NCBI GenBank assembly: GCA_905215805.1
Contig: CAJMRL010000005.1
Span: forward strand, 56,201-120,200
DNA length: 64,000 bases
Direction of reading: 5' to 3'
Source: an uncultured bacterium
GTDB taxonomy: Bacteria > Bacillota > Clostridia > UBA1381
Shown: in pieces, positions 1 through 9,424 of the stretch
Layout: each line of letters begins with the position of its first letter
Numbering within the stretch: the stretch's first letter is position 1
Translations under genes and position numbers: made by a program
Notes under the pieces: generated by a model
The model's database searches: none
What the model was told of the DNA's origin: nothing
The model's input: the letters and a program-made list of their open reading frames with translations, nothing else

Positions 1-457
1 CACTATGATATTATAGCACAATAATTTCAAAAAGTCAATTAAATATAAGCATTTTTTTACATAAAATTAGTAAAACATTTATAATTTGAGTTTTAAATGC
101 CGTTTTATACATAAATTTATTTTATATTTGGAATTGATATGAAAAAAAATATGCACAAAAAAATTAAGCATATTGGCAAAAAAACAGTAGTTCTAATTTT
201 TGGGAGTTTTTATAAAATAAGAATATTTTGCACTTATTTTTTTGGTGTACACACTCCATTTTGTTATATTTATAACGTTTTTTGATAATTTTTTTGAGAT
301 TTATTCTTAATTCCATGGTGAAATTAAACAAAATTTTATATTTTTTTTGTATGATTGTTTAAAATTTAAAAAGATATTCATGGTTTTATTGACTTTACTG
401 TTAAATTATGCTAATATATAAAAGCAGAATTTTTTATTATTCAAAGGAGGAATTTTT
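1..457. other. AT-rich leader region of the giant surface protein
   Basis: No gene is seen here. The stretch is very rich in A and T with long T runs. The only clear signals are the promoter near 389-417 and an AAAGGAGG ribosome site just before the first gene. It probably holds an upstream element and 5' leader for the giant protein. Confidence 0.6.
389..417 (+). promoter_or_regulatory. Promoter of the giant surface protein
   Basis: TTGACT at 389-394 and TAATAT at 412-417 are separated by 17 bases, matching a vegetative sigma-A type promoter. The start codon lies about 40 bases downstream, after an AAAGGAGG ribosome site. Confidence 0.6.
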
Positions 458-3400
458 ATGGAAAGATATGGAAGACATTATATCTTTCAAAATAAATGGC
501 TTGCGCTGATTCTCGCTTGCGTGATGTCGTTTTCAAGCGTGTTTCAGGTTGCGGCTTCGGCTGCAATGGAGATCAGCAGCCCTGACTTGAAAATTCAAAG
601 CGGGAATCAAGAACTTCTTGATGAAGCTGTTGTTGAAACCAATAAGATAATGAGCGTAAATTTCTCGGGTGGTTTCAGCGGTGAAAGGGAAGAGAATACA
701 AGATATGAAGCCCGGCTTTATATTGGCGATATGAAAACCGAAACCTTCGATAATATTACCGGAGGCGGCAAGGTCATAGGAGCAGAATATATAGCGGACG
801 GTATTAAATATACTGTAAAGCAGGATGCTAATACCGGAGAAAAGTATATTCATATAGAAAAGTATGATACAGTCAATAATAAAACAGTAGATTGGGAGGA
901 CGGAGACACCTTTAAGGCAAGTCTTAACGTTCATTTTGATGCGTCGGCAGAAAATGGAGCAAAATGGCCGTTTACACTTAAGTTTGTGAAGGTGACAACA
1001 ACTCCGGACGGTACTAAAACAGAAAAGGAAATGACAGGTGCCAATAAGTCCATAAGCGTTAAAGCGAAGTCTGAAGCGCAGATCAATAACACAAAGTCGG
1101 CGGACGTTCAGAGTCTTACTCTCGGCGAAGTAAACGGTCAAACGACCTTGGGCAGAGATATCAAATATACTGTTTCGGCCTACAGCGGAAGTGAGCTTGA
1201 TACTAAAAACAGAAGGTTCGGAATAGGCGAAGCTCCTATAAAAAGCTATACTGTTACAGATACGCTTAGCTTCAGAGAGTTTGAAGGAAATGTATATATA
1301 CCGGCAGGTGATAATGCGGAGCAGGCTATAAGAAACGCCTTGACAGCTCCGGCAGGAGTAAATTATTCTATCACAGACATCGTGCGAACTGAAGAAAAAA
1401 TAACAGGCTTTACATTTACATATACGGTAGATAATGATAAATACAACTCGGCTGACGGGACTTGTACAGAGCAGATCCAAGATACACAGTATGTATTTAC
1501 TCTTGAGGGCAGCAGCGTAACGGTGGCTGATGGCTTTAAAGATACGGATGCGAACAAGAAAATAACCAATTCCGTGTCAACCACTGCTCAAACTATACAT
1601 AACGTTTCAGTACCGGTACAACAGGACTCAGCCGATACAACGGTAAGACGTCCTAAAGACGCATCATATGCGGGAGCAAATAAGAGCGTTGCGGATGTAT
1701 CGGATCAGTACGGCACATGGAATTCATGGGATTCAAACGCTTATGTCGTAGAGGGCGATTATGTACTGTATAAAATTGAGTTTACCAATTCGGGAGAAAC
1801 TCCGATTACAGGCGCGACAATAACGGATACTCTTCCGGCGGGACTTACGGCTGCAAAAGATATTACAGGCGATAATTATCGAAATGTACTTGGTAAATTT
1901 ATGAACCAAGATTTGTATAATAGTCTTATTAAATCAAGCAATTATAATGGTCCATGGGTGACAAGCGGTACTGCAACTGCTTCTGTCAGCGGACAGACGG
2001 TTACATTTAGTAATGTAAGCGTTAATGCAGGAGAAACGTTTGAAGCATATATCCTTGCAAAGGTTACAGGCAACGTAGAAGATAAGACAACAAGGACAAA
2101 CATCGTAACAATAAACGGTGAAGACTATACTGCTTCAATCAATCAGCAGCCGAGAAAGGCAAATATCTCGGTAAGCAAATCTGTTGAAAACACTACTGAA
2201 GGCAGTGATGCAAAAGGTACTGCAAACTATAAATCAGATGCTAATGAAACCGTAAGATATACTATAAAAGTATCCAACAACGGTACGGCTGATGCAAAGG
2301 GCGTAACACTTAAGGACATTTTCCCGTCAGATTGGATTGAAACTAACCATGATAGAATAAGCGATAAGACTTATACTACTGACGATGTTTCGTCAACTGA
2401 TACGGAAGAAGACAAGAAAACCACAACAACATATATATGGGATAACCTTACAGTACCCGCAGGAGAAAGCGTTATAGTTACGATTGACGGTAAAATCAAG
2501 AACGGCGTAAAGGACGATACCATTATAAATACTGCTCAGACGGTATATAATGGTGAAACAAAAGAAGCAAACGCAGAGCTTACAAGAATAGACCCGGCTC
2601 AGTATGTTGAGGTCAATAAGTCAACTGAAAGCACTTCAGCAAATCCCGGCGGGGAGATCGAATATACTATTAATGTAGACACAAACGACGCAAAGTTTGA
2701 CGCGTCTCAGCCGCTTAAAATAGTGGATGAGATACCTAACGGACTTGAATATGTCAGATCTGAAGTAACTGAAGAGGGCGGTTTAAAAAGATATACCGCA
2801 CAGGGTTCCGGTACAGAGGTAAGCGGAAATTATGTAAGATGGAGCTTTATCGGAGAAGGTACTGCTGTTATTAAGGTTACGTTTAAGGTTAAGGATAATT
2901 TTATCGGTTCAATTTCAAACACGGCTTATGCGGTAGGAGGAAATGGCAGCACCGGTACTTCTACGGCGGGCAAAGTAGAGGTATTCCCTCAAAGCAGTAC
3001 TCTTGCAGTGGAAAAGAGTGCGGATATTATCAGAAATGGTCAAAATGCAGGAACAATAGCGGCAGGAGCGACCGGAGAAATTCAAAAGGGTGATGAACTG
3101 CTTTTCCATATTAATGTTACAAATAACGGTACAGAACCCGTAACACAATTTATATTAAGTGATGTATTAGACGGATATTATCTTGCGCATGACAATATAT
3201 TTTACACTGTAGATATGGATATTGATACTGCAAATTCGACTGCAAGTGGATTGAATAATGACAGCTGCTATCTTAATAACCAGAATCAATCGGGGTCGTA
3301 TGAATGGATAAATGAGGACTCTACATATGAACGTGTTATGAAGGGCGGAACAACTACGTTTGTATTTACGAATGATACAACCAGAGGAAATAATAATTCT

Positions 3401-6400
3401 GTTTATTCAAATGCAGGGTTTTCGATTGGAGCGGGGCAGCATATAGCTCTGACATATAAGGTAAAGACTGCTGAACAGTCATTTACAAAAGGTTCCAATA
3501 CTGTAAAGATAAACAATAGTGCGGAAAGTAAAGTGTCATATAGTGTGGCAGCTCCGGGAGAATCACCCGCGCCGGAAAATCAGTCTAAGCTTACCATTGA
3601 AAAAACGGTGTCAGATAAATATTATGGATCGAATCTGGTAGACGAGATTATTGTTACAGAATCAGACGGCGTTGGAGGAAAAGAATTTTATTATACAGTA
3701 ACAGTAAAAAATGAATCATATACTCCTTATACAGCATCGGACGCGGCAATTGTAGACTTTTTGCCCGAGGGCTGGGGATTAAAAGTACAATCCAGCGGTA
3801 ATGTATGGAGTAGTTATACAAATTTGATAAAATCAGTAAGGCTTGCAGATAAGTATTCAACCTCAGAGAGTGGCTGGATAACAAATGAAGAGGCTTATTC
3901 TAAGTATAACGCTCAATATAAAGATCAATATGGGTATCCGGAAAATGTTTTGGCTATTCATTTAACGGATGGGACTACTCCATTAACAATACCGGCTCAT
4001 GGTTTCATATCTGTGACCTATGCAGTAAAGGCGAAGGCTGAAGAAGTTTCAAAGATTCAGAGCGAAATAAATAGTAATAGTCCAACATTCGACTTTACTC
4101 CGTGCACGCTTACCAATACAGCGTATTTTACGGGCGATACATCTTTCATCAATATTGACGGAAGCTCTGTAAAAACAATATTTGACAATGCAACCGTAAA
4201 GGTAAGAGCGCAATCAGTACATCCGGGTATTACAAAGACGGCTTATGCGTATTTCCCGGTGGCAAATGCGATACAGGAAGGCAAAAACGGTGCGATGCCG
4301 GGCGATTGTCTTATCTGGAAAATTAAAATAGAAAACGCGGGTGATAGCACCAACGGACGTGCTATGTCTAATTATACCGTGACAGATACTCTTCCTAACG
4401 GATATCAGTATGTTACGGATCAAACATATACAAACAGCAATGGTACAAAATATCCGGACAACTTAAATAACGAATTTAAAAGCGGTAAAATGATAAAGCA
4501 TAAGGCTAATAAATCTACTGAAGAATTAGACTATCTTGCACCGACAGAAGTTTCAAAAACAGTAACTTGGAATTTTGACGATTCTAAATATACTTTGGAG
4601 CCGGGCGAATACCTCGAGTTCCTTGTCATAACAGAACCTGAGACTAATGAATACAAATCAGGCGTATACTATAACAACGCAAAGCTTACGGTAGAAGGTA
4701 AGCTCTATGAGGACACAATAAGCGCCGGCGTGGCAGGCGGCGGCGGAGTTACGGACGGCGACAGCTTCTCGATAAACTCTGTAGTTACGTCTTCGCAGAT
4801 GTCCGTAAAAGGAACTAACGGCACAGCTGTAGGCGGTACAGCGACTAATTCAGTCAGCGGTATAGGCGGTGAAACAGTAACCTATACAATGCAGGTAACA
4901 AATGAGAGTCAAAGCGAGGAGGGTATTACAAACCTCACAATTATAAACAGACTGCCGTATGAGGGCGACAGCGGAGTGCTTACTTCGGGAGCGCGCAATT
5001 CGGAATTTGAGGTTACATATAAGGACGCCTTGAGCGTTTACTATATAGACGGCTCAGGCAATAGAACTGATCTTTCCGAGGAGAATTATGTGGTAACTAC
5101 ATATTCGTCTGATGAGGAAAAGACTTTTACTGAAGAATCATCTGATTGGACCAGCGCAGCGACGGAAGACGGCTGGAAGACAGGCTATGACGATTCAACA
5201 AAGCTTGTTCGTATACAGTTTAATAAATTTACGCTTCCGGCAGGAGCGACTGTATATGCGGAATATAGTGCCCAGCTGCCATATGCAAGCTCAGAAATGG
5301 ATATGACCGCATGGAACAGCTTTGCATACCGCTATGATGAAGAAGGCGGAGGTGCCGGAATAGCTAAGAACATGGCAGGCGAGCCTGCAGCAGTAGGAGT
5401 AAGTCTGTCACAGACAGATACTCAGATGGGTTCGATACGTGTAAAGAAAGCATGGGTAAGCAGCAGTACGGAAAAAAAGACCTTCTATTTTGCAGTTTAT
5501 GATAATGCTTGTGATGAAGGCGGTCAGCGTGTCGGCGAAGTACAGTCGATTTCATTATCAGCCGGCGGCGGTACGGCAAGACCGGTAAGCGCAGAGATAA
5601 CATTTGATAATTTGCCGTATGTAGCTATAGGAACAGAGAAGACCTATTATATTTACGAAACCGATGAAAACGGCGTACCGATAAAGCAAGACGAAAGCTT
5701 GGGATATAATATGTATCTGGGTTATTACCGTTCGAGCGATAAGGTTAAATGGGAAGACGGCAGCGAGGACGGCGATGGAAATATACTTGTGACAGGTACT
5801 GACAAGTCGGATTCATCAAAGAAATATGAGATGACCAAGATTGCCGAAGGAAACTACAGCCATTGGACAAAAGGCTTGAGCGCGACAAAGCAAAGCAACA
5901 CTGCCCAGTTCTCAAATATAGATATGAATCCGGAACCAACGCAAGAGCCTGTGCAGGAAACGACCGTTGATATAATGGGACCGTATTATGCGGATGTGCC
6001 GGTGAGCGCTGAGACGAACAGTCAGCTTGATACAGGAAAAAAAGTCGGAGATAGCCACGTAGAGCAAGATGGAATAAACTACACCTATATAAACGGCGAA
6101 AAGTTTACAGGTCTCAGTCAATACGGCGGAGAGCAGGGGCACACGATCGCTACCGGATTTATGGCAAAGATCACTGCAGGTACAGGCGGTGAGACGATAA
6201 ACAGCATAAGCTGGGAGATAAAATCGTCTAAAATTATTGAGGAAACCGACCCGAGAGCAAGCAGCGAGCCGGACGGCGTATATGTAAAGCTTCCTGTGTA
6301 CACGGCTTCTCCGGAAACTATCGAAGAAATTGGGGCTGACGAATCAGAAAGCTATGAAGTAATATATGTGAACGACTTCCCGGCAGATATATTTGTTGAT

Positions 6401-7009
6401 GAAGCATTCGATCAGGAAGTAAGCCTTGGAGCAGAGGATGAGATCGAGGATCTGGGCGGTGATCCCAATTATATGGACGAAACGGAGAGGATAGACGCCG
6501 TAGCGCAAAACCTTGGCTTTGATCCGGACAGTGTGCTTTATGATGAAAATGGTCAGGCGTTCTTTATAATCAATCAGGATATAGAGCTTTATGCAAATGA
6601 CGGCAATGGTAAAGAAGGAACGCTTAATGCAGGTGCACTGCCTGATGGCGAATATCAAAACTTTATAAATAACGGCGTACATATGATATCGAAGTATCAA
6701 GATACTGCTGACGGAAAATATTACGCTATATTTAAGCTTGTAAGGTCAAAAGGTGGCGAACAGTGGAAAAACAATCAATTAAAGTGGACTATCAATGAAA
6801 GCTTAGGAATCAAAATTTCACTTGAAGCGGGTGCGTCGATACACTTTGGAATAATTCTTGACGAGCTGTATGACCGCAACGCTACAGCGCAGTTTGAGTA
6901 TAACAAAGAGGGAATAACAACAAGCGATGACTTTAAAAAGGAAAGAGAAAAAATAAAGGAAGACACAGATCAGGTTAAGGTACCCGGACATAATGAGTTC
7001 AAGAAATAA
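458..7009 (+). CDS. Giant secreted DUF11/Cna-B repeat surface protein
   Basis: This 2183-residue protein is probably an adhesin or envelope fibre. It starts with a signal peptide (hydrophobic stretch about residues 12-35, ending in ASAAM). About seven DUF11-like beta-sandwich repeats follow, starting near residues 406, 567, 716, 848, 1044, 1254 and 1447; most begin with a V-x-K-S/T-type strand and contain a DTLP-like turn. A Cna-B-like domain begins near residue 1657 (GSIRVKKAW). The last 350 residues (from about 1837) are acidic and unassigned. There is no LPXTG motif, no C-terminal membrane segment and no SLH domain, so its wall attachment is unclear. The start has an AAAGGAGG ribosome site. 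Domain families are recognised by eye; the binding partner is unknown. Confidence 0.85.
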   Translation: MERYGRHYIFQNKWLALILACVMSFSSVFQVAASAAMEISSPDLKIQSGNQELLDEAVVETNKIMSVNFSGGFSGEREENTRYEARLYIGDMKTETFDNITGGGKVIGAEYIADGIKYTVKQDANTGEKYIHIEKYDTVNNKTVDWEDGDTFKASLNVHFDASAENGAKWPFTLKFVKVTTTPDGTKTEKEMTGANKSISVKAKSEAQINNTKSADVQSLTLGEVNGQTTLGRDIKYTVSAYSGSELDTKNRRFGIGEAPIKSYTVTDTLSFREFEGNVYIPAGDNAEQAIRNALTAPAGVNYSITDIVRTEEKITGFTFTYTVDNDKYNSADGTCTEQIQDTQYVFTLEGSSVTVADGFKDTDANKKITNSVSTTAQTIHNVSVPVQQDSADTTVRRPKDASYAGANKSVADVSDQYGTWNSWDSNAYVVEGDYVLYKIEFTNSGETPITGATITDTLPAGLTAAKDITGDNYRNVLGKFMNQDLYNSLIKSSNYNGPWVTSGTATASVSGQTVTFSNVSVNAGETFEAYILAKVTGNVEDKTTRTNIVTINGEDYTASINQQPRKANISVSKSVENTTEGSDAKGTANYKSDANETVRYTIKVSNNGTADAKGVTLKDIFPSDWIETNHDRISDKTYTTDDVSSTDTEEDKKTTTTYIWDNLTVPAGESVIVTIDGKIKNGVKDDTIINTAQTVYNGETKEANAELTRIDPAQYVEVNKSTESTSANPGGEIEYTINVDTNDAKFDASQPLKIVDEIPNGLEYVRSEVTEEGGLKRYTAQGSGTEVSGNYVRWSFIGEGTAVIKVTFKVKDNFIGSISNTAYAVGGNGSTGTSTAGKVEVFPQSSTLAVEKSADIIRNGQNAGTIAAGATGEIQKGDELLFHINVTNNGTEPVTQFILSDVLDGYYLAHDNIFYTVDMDIDTANSTASGLNNDSCYLNNQNQSGSYEWINEDSTYERVMKGGTTTFVFTNDTTRGNNNSVYSNAGFSIGAGQHIALTYKVKTAEQSFTKGSNTVKINNSAESKVSYSVAAPGESPAPENQSKLTIEKTVSDKYYGSNLVDEIIVTESDGVGGKEFYYTVTVKNESYTPYTASDAAIVDFLPEGWGLKVQSSGNVWSSYTNLIKSVRLADKYSTSESGWITNEEAYSKYNAQYKDQYGYPENVLAIHLTDGTTPLTIPAHGFISVTYAVKAKAEEVSKIQSEINSNSPTFDFTPCTLTNTAYFTGDTSFINIDGSSVKTIFDNATVKVRAQSVHPGITKTAYAYFPVANAIQEGKNGAMPGDCLIWKIKIENAGDSTNGRAMSNYTVTDTLPNGYQYVTDQTYTNSNGTKYPDNLNNEFKSGKMIKHKANKSTEELDYLAPTEVSKTVTWNFDDSKYTLEPGEYLEFLVITEPETNEYKSGVYYNNAKLTVEGKLYEDTISAGVAGGGGVTDGDSFSINSVVTSSQMSVKGTNGTAVGGTATNSVSGIGGETVTYTMQVTNESQSEEGITNLTIINRLPYEGDSGVLTSGARNSEFEVTYKDALSVYYIDGSGNRTDLSEENYVVTTYSSDEEKTFTEESSDWTSAATEDGWKTGYDDSTKLVRIQFNKFTLPAGATVYAEYSAQLPYASSEMDMTAWNSFAYRYDEEGGGAGIAKNMAGEPAAVGVSLSQTDTQMGSIRVKKAWVSSSTEKKTFYFAVYDNACDEGGQRVGEVQSISLSAGGGTARPVSAEITFDNLPYVAIGTEKTYYIYETDENGVPIKQDESLGYNMYLGYYRSSDKVKWEDGSEDGDGNILVTGTDKSDSSKKYEMTKIAEGNYSHWTKGLSATKQSNTAQFSNIDMNPEPTQEPVQETTVDIMGPYYADVPVSAETNSQLDTGKKVGDSHVEQDGINYTYINGEKFTGLSQYGGEQGHTIATGFMAKITAGTGGETINSISWEIKSSKIIEETDPRASSEPDGVYVKLPVYTASPETIEEIGADESESYEVIYVNDFPADIFVDEAFDQEVSLGAEDEIEDLGGDPNYMDETERIDAVAQNLGFDPDSVLYDENGQAFFIINQDIELYANDGNGKEGTLNAGALPDGEYQNFINNGVHMISKYQDTADGKYYAIFKLVRSKGGEQWKNNQLKWTINESLGIKISLEAGASIHFGIILDELYDRNATAQFEYNKEGITTSDDFKKEREKIKEDTDQVKVPGHNEFKK

Positions 7010-7025
7010 GAAGGAGGAATGATGA

Positions 7026-7238
7026 ATGAAAAATATATTTGAAAAACCAGAGATAGAGATCCTCCTTTTTGATGAAGAGGATATCACTGCTGAAAACAGT
7101 ACCGTTGTGCAGGAGGAAATGACGGCTGCAAGAGCGGTAACAGCGATGATGGGCGATGACATGGACGGAACGGTAGGAAGTATTTCGACCGTTCGTATAA
7201 GCCAGATCCAGGTAAAGCCCGAAGGTCAGGAAAATTAA
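7026..7238 (+). CDS. Small acidic peptide (70 aa), unknown function
   Basis: This short gene lies 16 bases after the giant surface protein, with its own GGAGG ribosome site and a terminator just behind, so the two are probably cotranscribed. The product has no signal peptide, cysteine or membrane segment. It opens with K-P-E-I-E-I-L-L-F-D-E-E-D-I, a short hydrophobic strand then acidic residues. From memory, similar KPE-like leaders occur on many small unannotated clostridial ORFs; that is not checked. It could be a chaperone-like partner of the giant protein or a peptide precursor. Function cannot be assigned. Confidence 0.65.
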   Translation: MKNIFEKPEIEILLFDEEDITAENSTVVQEEMTAARAVTAMMGDDMDGTVGSISTVRISQIQVKPEGQEN

Positions 7239-7246
7239 TAATAAGA

Positions 7247-7280
7247 AAGATGCAAAGCAGCGCTTTGCGTCTTTTTTTAT
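7247..7280 (+). terminator. Intrinsic terminator after the adhesin operon
   Basis: A 12-bp stem (AAGATGCAAAGC with GCTTTGCGTCTT, one G-T wobble) with a 3-base loop is followed by a run of T. Confidence 0.85.
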
Positions 7281-7309
7281 ACCGAACTGCAAAAATATGC
7301 AAAAAGTAC

Positions 7310-7361
7310 TTGACAAATACACCTACATGGTGTAGAATATAATTACAACTACACAGTGTAG
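7310..7361 (+). promoter_or_regulatory. Promoter with two BlaI-type operators
   Basis: TTGACA (7310-7315) and TAGAAT (7333-7338) are spaced by 17 bases. Two perfect 13-base inverted repeats lie over and after the promoter: CTACATGGTGTAG at 7323-7335, overlapping the -10, and CTACACAGTGTAG at 7349-7361. Centres are 26 bases apart. The TACA...TGTA core is that of BlaI/MecI operators. This suggests autorepression by the BlaI-like protein encoded just downstream. Confidence 0.8.
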
Positions 7362-7404
7362 GTCAAAATCGCCTGACGAGGCGTAAATGAAAGAAGGTAA
7401 CAAA

Positions 7405-7758
7405 ATGAAGATTTCAGATTCTGAAATGGAGATTATGAATGTGATATGGAGCACGGATTCAGAGCTGAGCTGTGCGGATATCACGCAAAGACTCAACACA
7501 AGCTGGAAACAGACTACAATACAGACATTTTTGAAGCGTTTATGCGACAAAGGAGTGCTTGATGTAAGGAAGGAGGGAAAGACGAATTTTTACAGCGCAA
7601 GGATAAGCGAGGACGAATATAAAAGAGAGCAGACGGAGGAGTTTCTTAATGAAACGCATAAGGGTTCGGTAAAGAGTCTTTTGACGGCGCTTTTCGGAGC
7701 AAAGGAGCCGGATAAGAAAGAGCTTGAGGAGATAAAGGAATGGTTCGAGGAAATATAA
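7405..7758 (+). CDS. BlaI/MecI-family transcriptional repressor, locus 1
   Basis: A 117-residue winged-helix repressor of the BlaI/MecI/CopY family. The N-terminal DNA-binding half begins MKISDSEMEIMNVIW and continues with TTIQTFLKRLCDKGVL, the typical recognition region. The acidic C-terminal half should dimerise and carry the cleavage site. The family represses until its BlaR1 partner triggers proteolysis. An in-frame ATG at 7387 exists, but the start at 7405 fits family length and has a GAAGG site 8 bases upstream. It sits behind two palindromic operators and 10 bases before its BlaR1-like partner. Target genes are probably the whole run to 10891. No beta-lactamase is nearby. Confidence 0.88.
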   Translation: MKISDSEMEIMNVIWSTDSELSCADITQRLNTSWKQTTIQTFLKRLCDKGVLDVRKEGKTNFYSARISEDEYKREQTEEFLNETHKGSVKSLLTALFGAKEPDKKELEEIKEWFEEI

Positions 7759-7768
7759 TGGTGACGCT

Positions 7769-9400
7769 ATGATGAAATTTATTTGTGAACTTATTATAAT
7801 GAGTATTTCCGGAACAGTTATGTACGGCTTCTCCGTATTGCTTCGGGGAAGAAAATATGCGGCGATGCGTTACGCGATGCTTGCGGCTGCGGCGGTGATT
7901 ATGCTTGTGCCGTTTAATCTGATAAGCTTTATGCCAAAGCTTGTAAGGGTAGAGCTGCCGTCGCAAATATCATACAGTACCGGATATGCCGCTAATGTAG
8001 AGACCGGTGCGGATATTGAAAGCATTGTAATTGCCGCTGTTATTCTCATATGGCTTTTTGGAGCGCTCATTTCAGGGATAGGGGTAGTAAGAAATTATAT
8101 AAAAACCACACGTATATTAAAGCGCGTAACGGAAGAATCATATGATGAGAGAATATTGGACACATATTTAAATGTATGCTCAATGGCGTCGGTGCGTCCG
8201 AGAGCAGGGATTCGGGTAAGCCGGTATTTAAATTCACCGCTGCTTTTCGGAGTTTTAAAGCCTCAAATAATAATTCCGTCAAGAAGGTTCACCGATACGG
8301 AGCTTGAAATGATAATTGCCCATGAGCTTATCCATTATAAGCATAAGGATCTGTGGATCGCACTGGCAGCGGCGGCGGCTCAGTGTGTGCACTGGTTTAA
8401 TCCGTTCGTATATCTTATCGGGACTGCGGTTACGGAAACGCGCGAGCTTTGCTGTGACGAGGCGGTGCTTGATTTGTTAGAGCCGGAGGATAAAAAGGAA
8501 TACGGAAGAGTGATAATTTCTGTTATTGAGGACGGACTTAAAAATAGGCTTGCATATACAACGGCAATGGCATCGCCGAAGGAAAGCATACAAAAGCGGC
8601 TGCTTAAGATTGTGGAGTTCCGCAAGCCGTCAAGAGCGGTAAGGGTTGTGGGAGCGGCAGCAGTATGTGCATGCACGGTGACCTCGCTTACAGCGTTTGG
8701 ATTTACCCAAGCGGCTGAGGCTGTTCCGACGCAGATAACGCACAAAATGGCAGAGGCTGTACGTAAATCACCTAAAGAAACGCCAAAGGCGGAATTTGAA
8801 GAGCAGACCACCGCCGCTCCGGTCATAGATGAAGGTACAGATACAGATGCAGTTGTACCGGCTCACGCGGAAAGTCCGGTATATACATATGAGCCGCTGC
8901 CAAGCGAACAGGACATTGATACGGAAGCCGAGCCGGAGCAGAGCGAAATTTATGAGGATTACATGGAAGAAGACGAAACATCAGCCGAGGAAGCAGTTAT
9001 AAATGAAGCGGCGGCGGAAAGTCAAACAGATGACAGACCAAGCTACAGCTTTGAGAATACAGCGGCGGACGACACAGAAGAGCAGGAAAGTGCGCCGCAG
9101 CCCCAAACCTTTGTTCTTCCCGAATCGGCATATATTTTCAACCCGGATATAAGCAAGGGTGATGAGGTAAGGAGCGATAATTTTTATGCGTCGCGGGATA
9201 TAAAGCTTACCGTCAGATACGGAGCATATGAGAATGCAGCGATTGCGGTATATGATGCAGACAGCGGAGAGCTTGTGCATGATAACGGATTCCGCTCCTA
9301 TGCACCCTCATTTTCTATGCAGATGCCGGAGGGAAGCACATACTATATCGTGGTGAGGGGACAAGAAGAAAATTTCAGTATTTTTATCAGCGGGGAATGA
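7769..9400 (+). CDS. BlaR1-like M56 metalloprotease sensor, locus 1
   Basis: A 543-residue membrane sensor. The first 300 residues form an M56 (BlaR1) domain with hydrophobic helices, the zinc motif HELIH near residues 185-189, and the downstream ETRELCCDEAVL segment typical of the family. A further membrane helix lies near 290-312. Then comes a long acidic, low-complexity outer linker (about 315-450) and a small beta-rich C-terminal domain (about 450-543). The penicillin-binding sensor domain of true BlaR1 is absent, so the signal is not evidently a beta-lactam. Inferred mechanism: an outer-domain signal activates the protease, which inactivates the BlaI-like repressor encoded upstream. The downstream secreted gene begins 24 bases later. 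Confidence 0.85.
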   Translation: MMKFICELIIMSISGTVMYGFSVLLRGRKYAAMRYAMLAAAAVIMLVPFNLISFMPKLVRVELPSQISYSTGYAANVETGADIESIVIAAVILIWLFGALISGIGVVRNYIKTTRILKRVTEESYDERILDTYLNVCSMASVRPRAGIRVSRYLNSPLLFGVLKPQIIIPSRRFTDTELEMIIAHELIHYKHKDLWIALAAAAAQCVHWFNPFVYLIGTAVTETRELCCDEAVLDLLEPEDKKEYGRVIISVIEDGLKNRLAYTTAMASPKESIQKRLLKIVEFRKPSRAVRVVGAAAVCACTVTSLTAFGFTQAAEAVPTQITHKMAEAVRKSPKETPKAEFEEQTTAAPVIDEGTDTDAVVPAHAESPVYTYEPLPSEQDIDTEAEPEQSEIYEDYMEEDETSAEEAVINEAAAESQTDDRPSYSFENTAADDTEEQESAPQPQTFVLPESAYIFNPDISKGDEVRSDNFYASRDIKLTVRYGAYENAAIAVYDADSGELVHDNGFRSYAPSFSMQMPEGSTYYIVVRGQEENFSIFISGE

Positions 9401-9424
9401 TTTTTTGCGGAAAGGAGAATTTAT

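Noticed and set aside
533..1480. 315-codon open frame on the minus strand inside the giant protein gene
   Set aside because: No ribosome site or family features; low-complexity mirror of a repetitive coding region.
7405..9400. Beta-lactam resistance operon
   Set aside because: No penicillin-binding sensor domain and no beta-lactamase or PBP2a-type gene nearby; same for the locus at 53080-55100.
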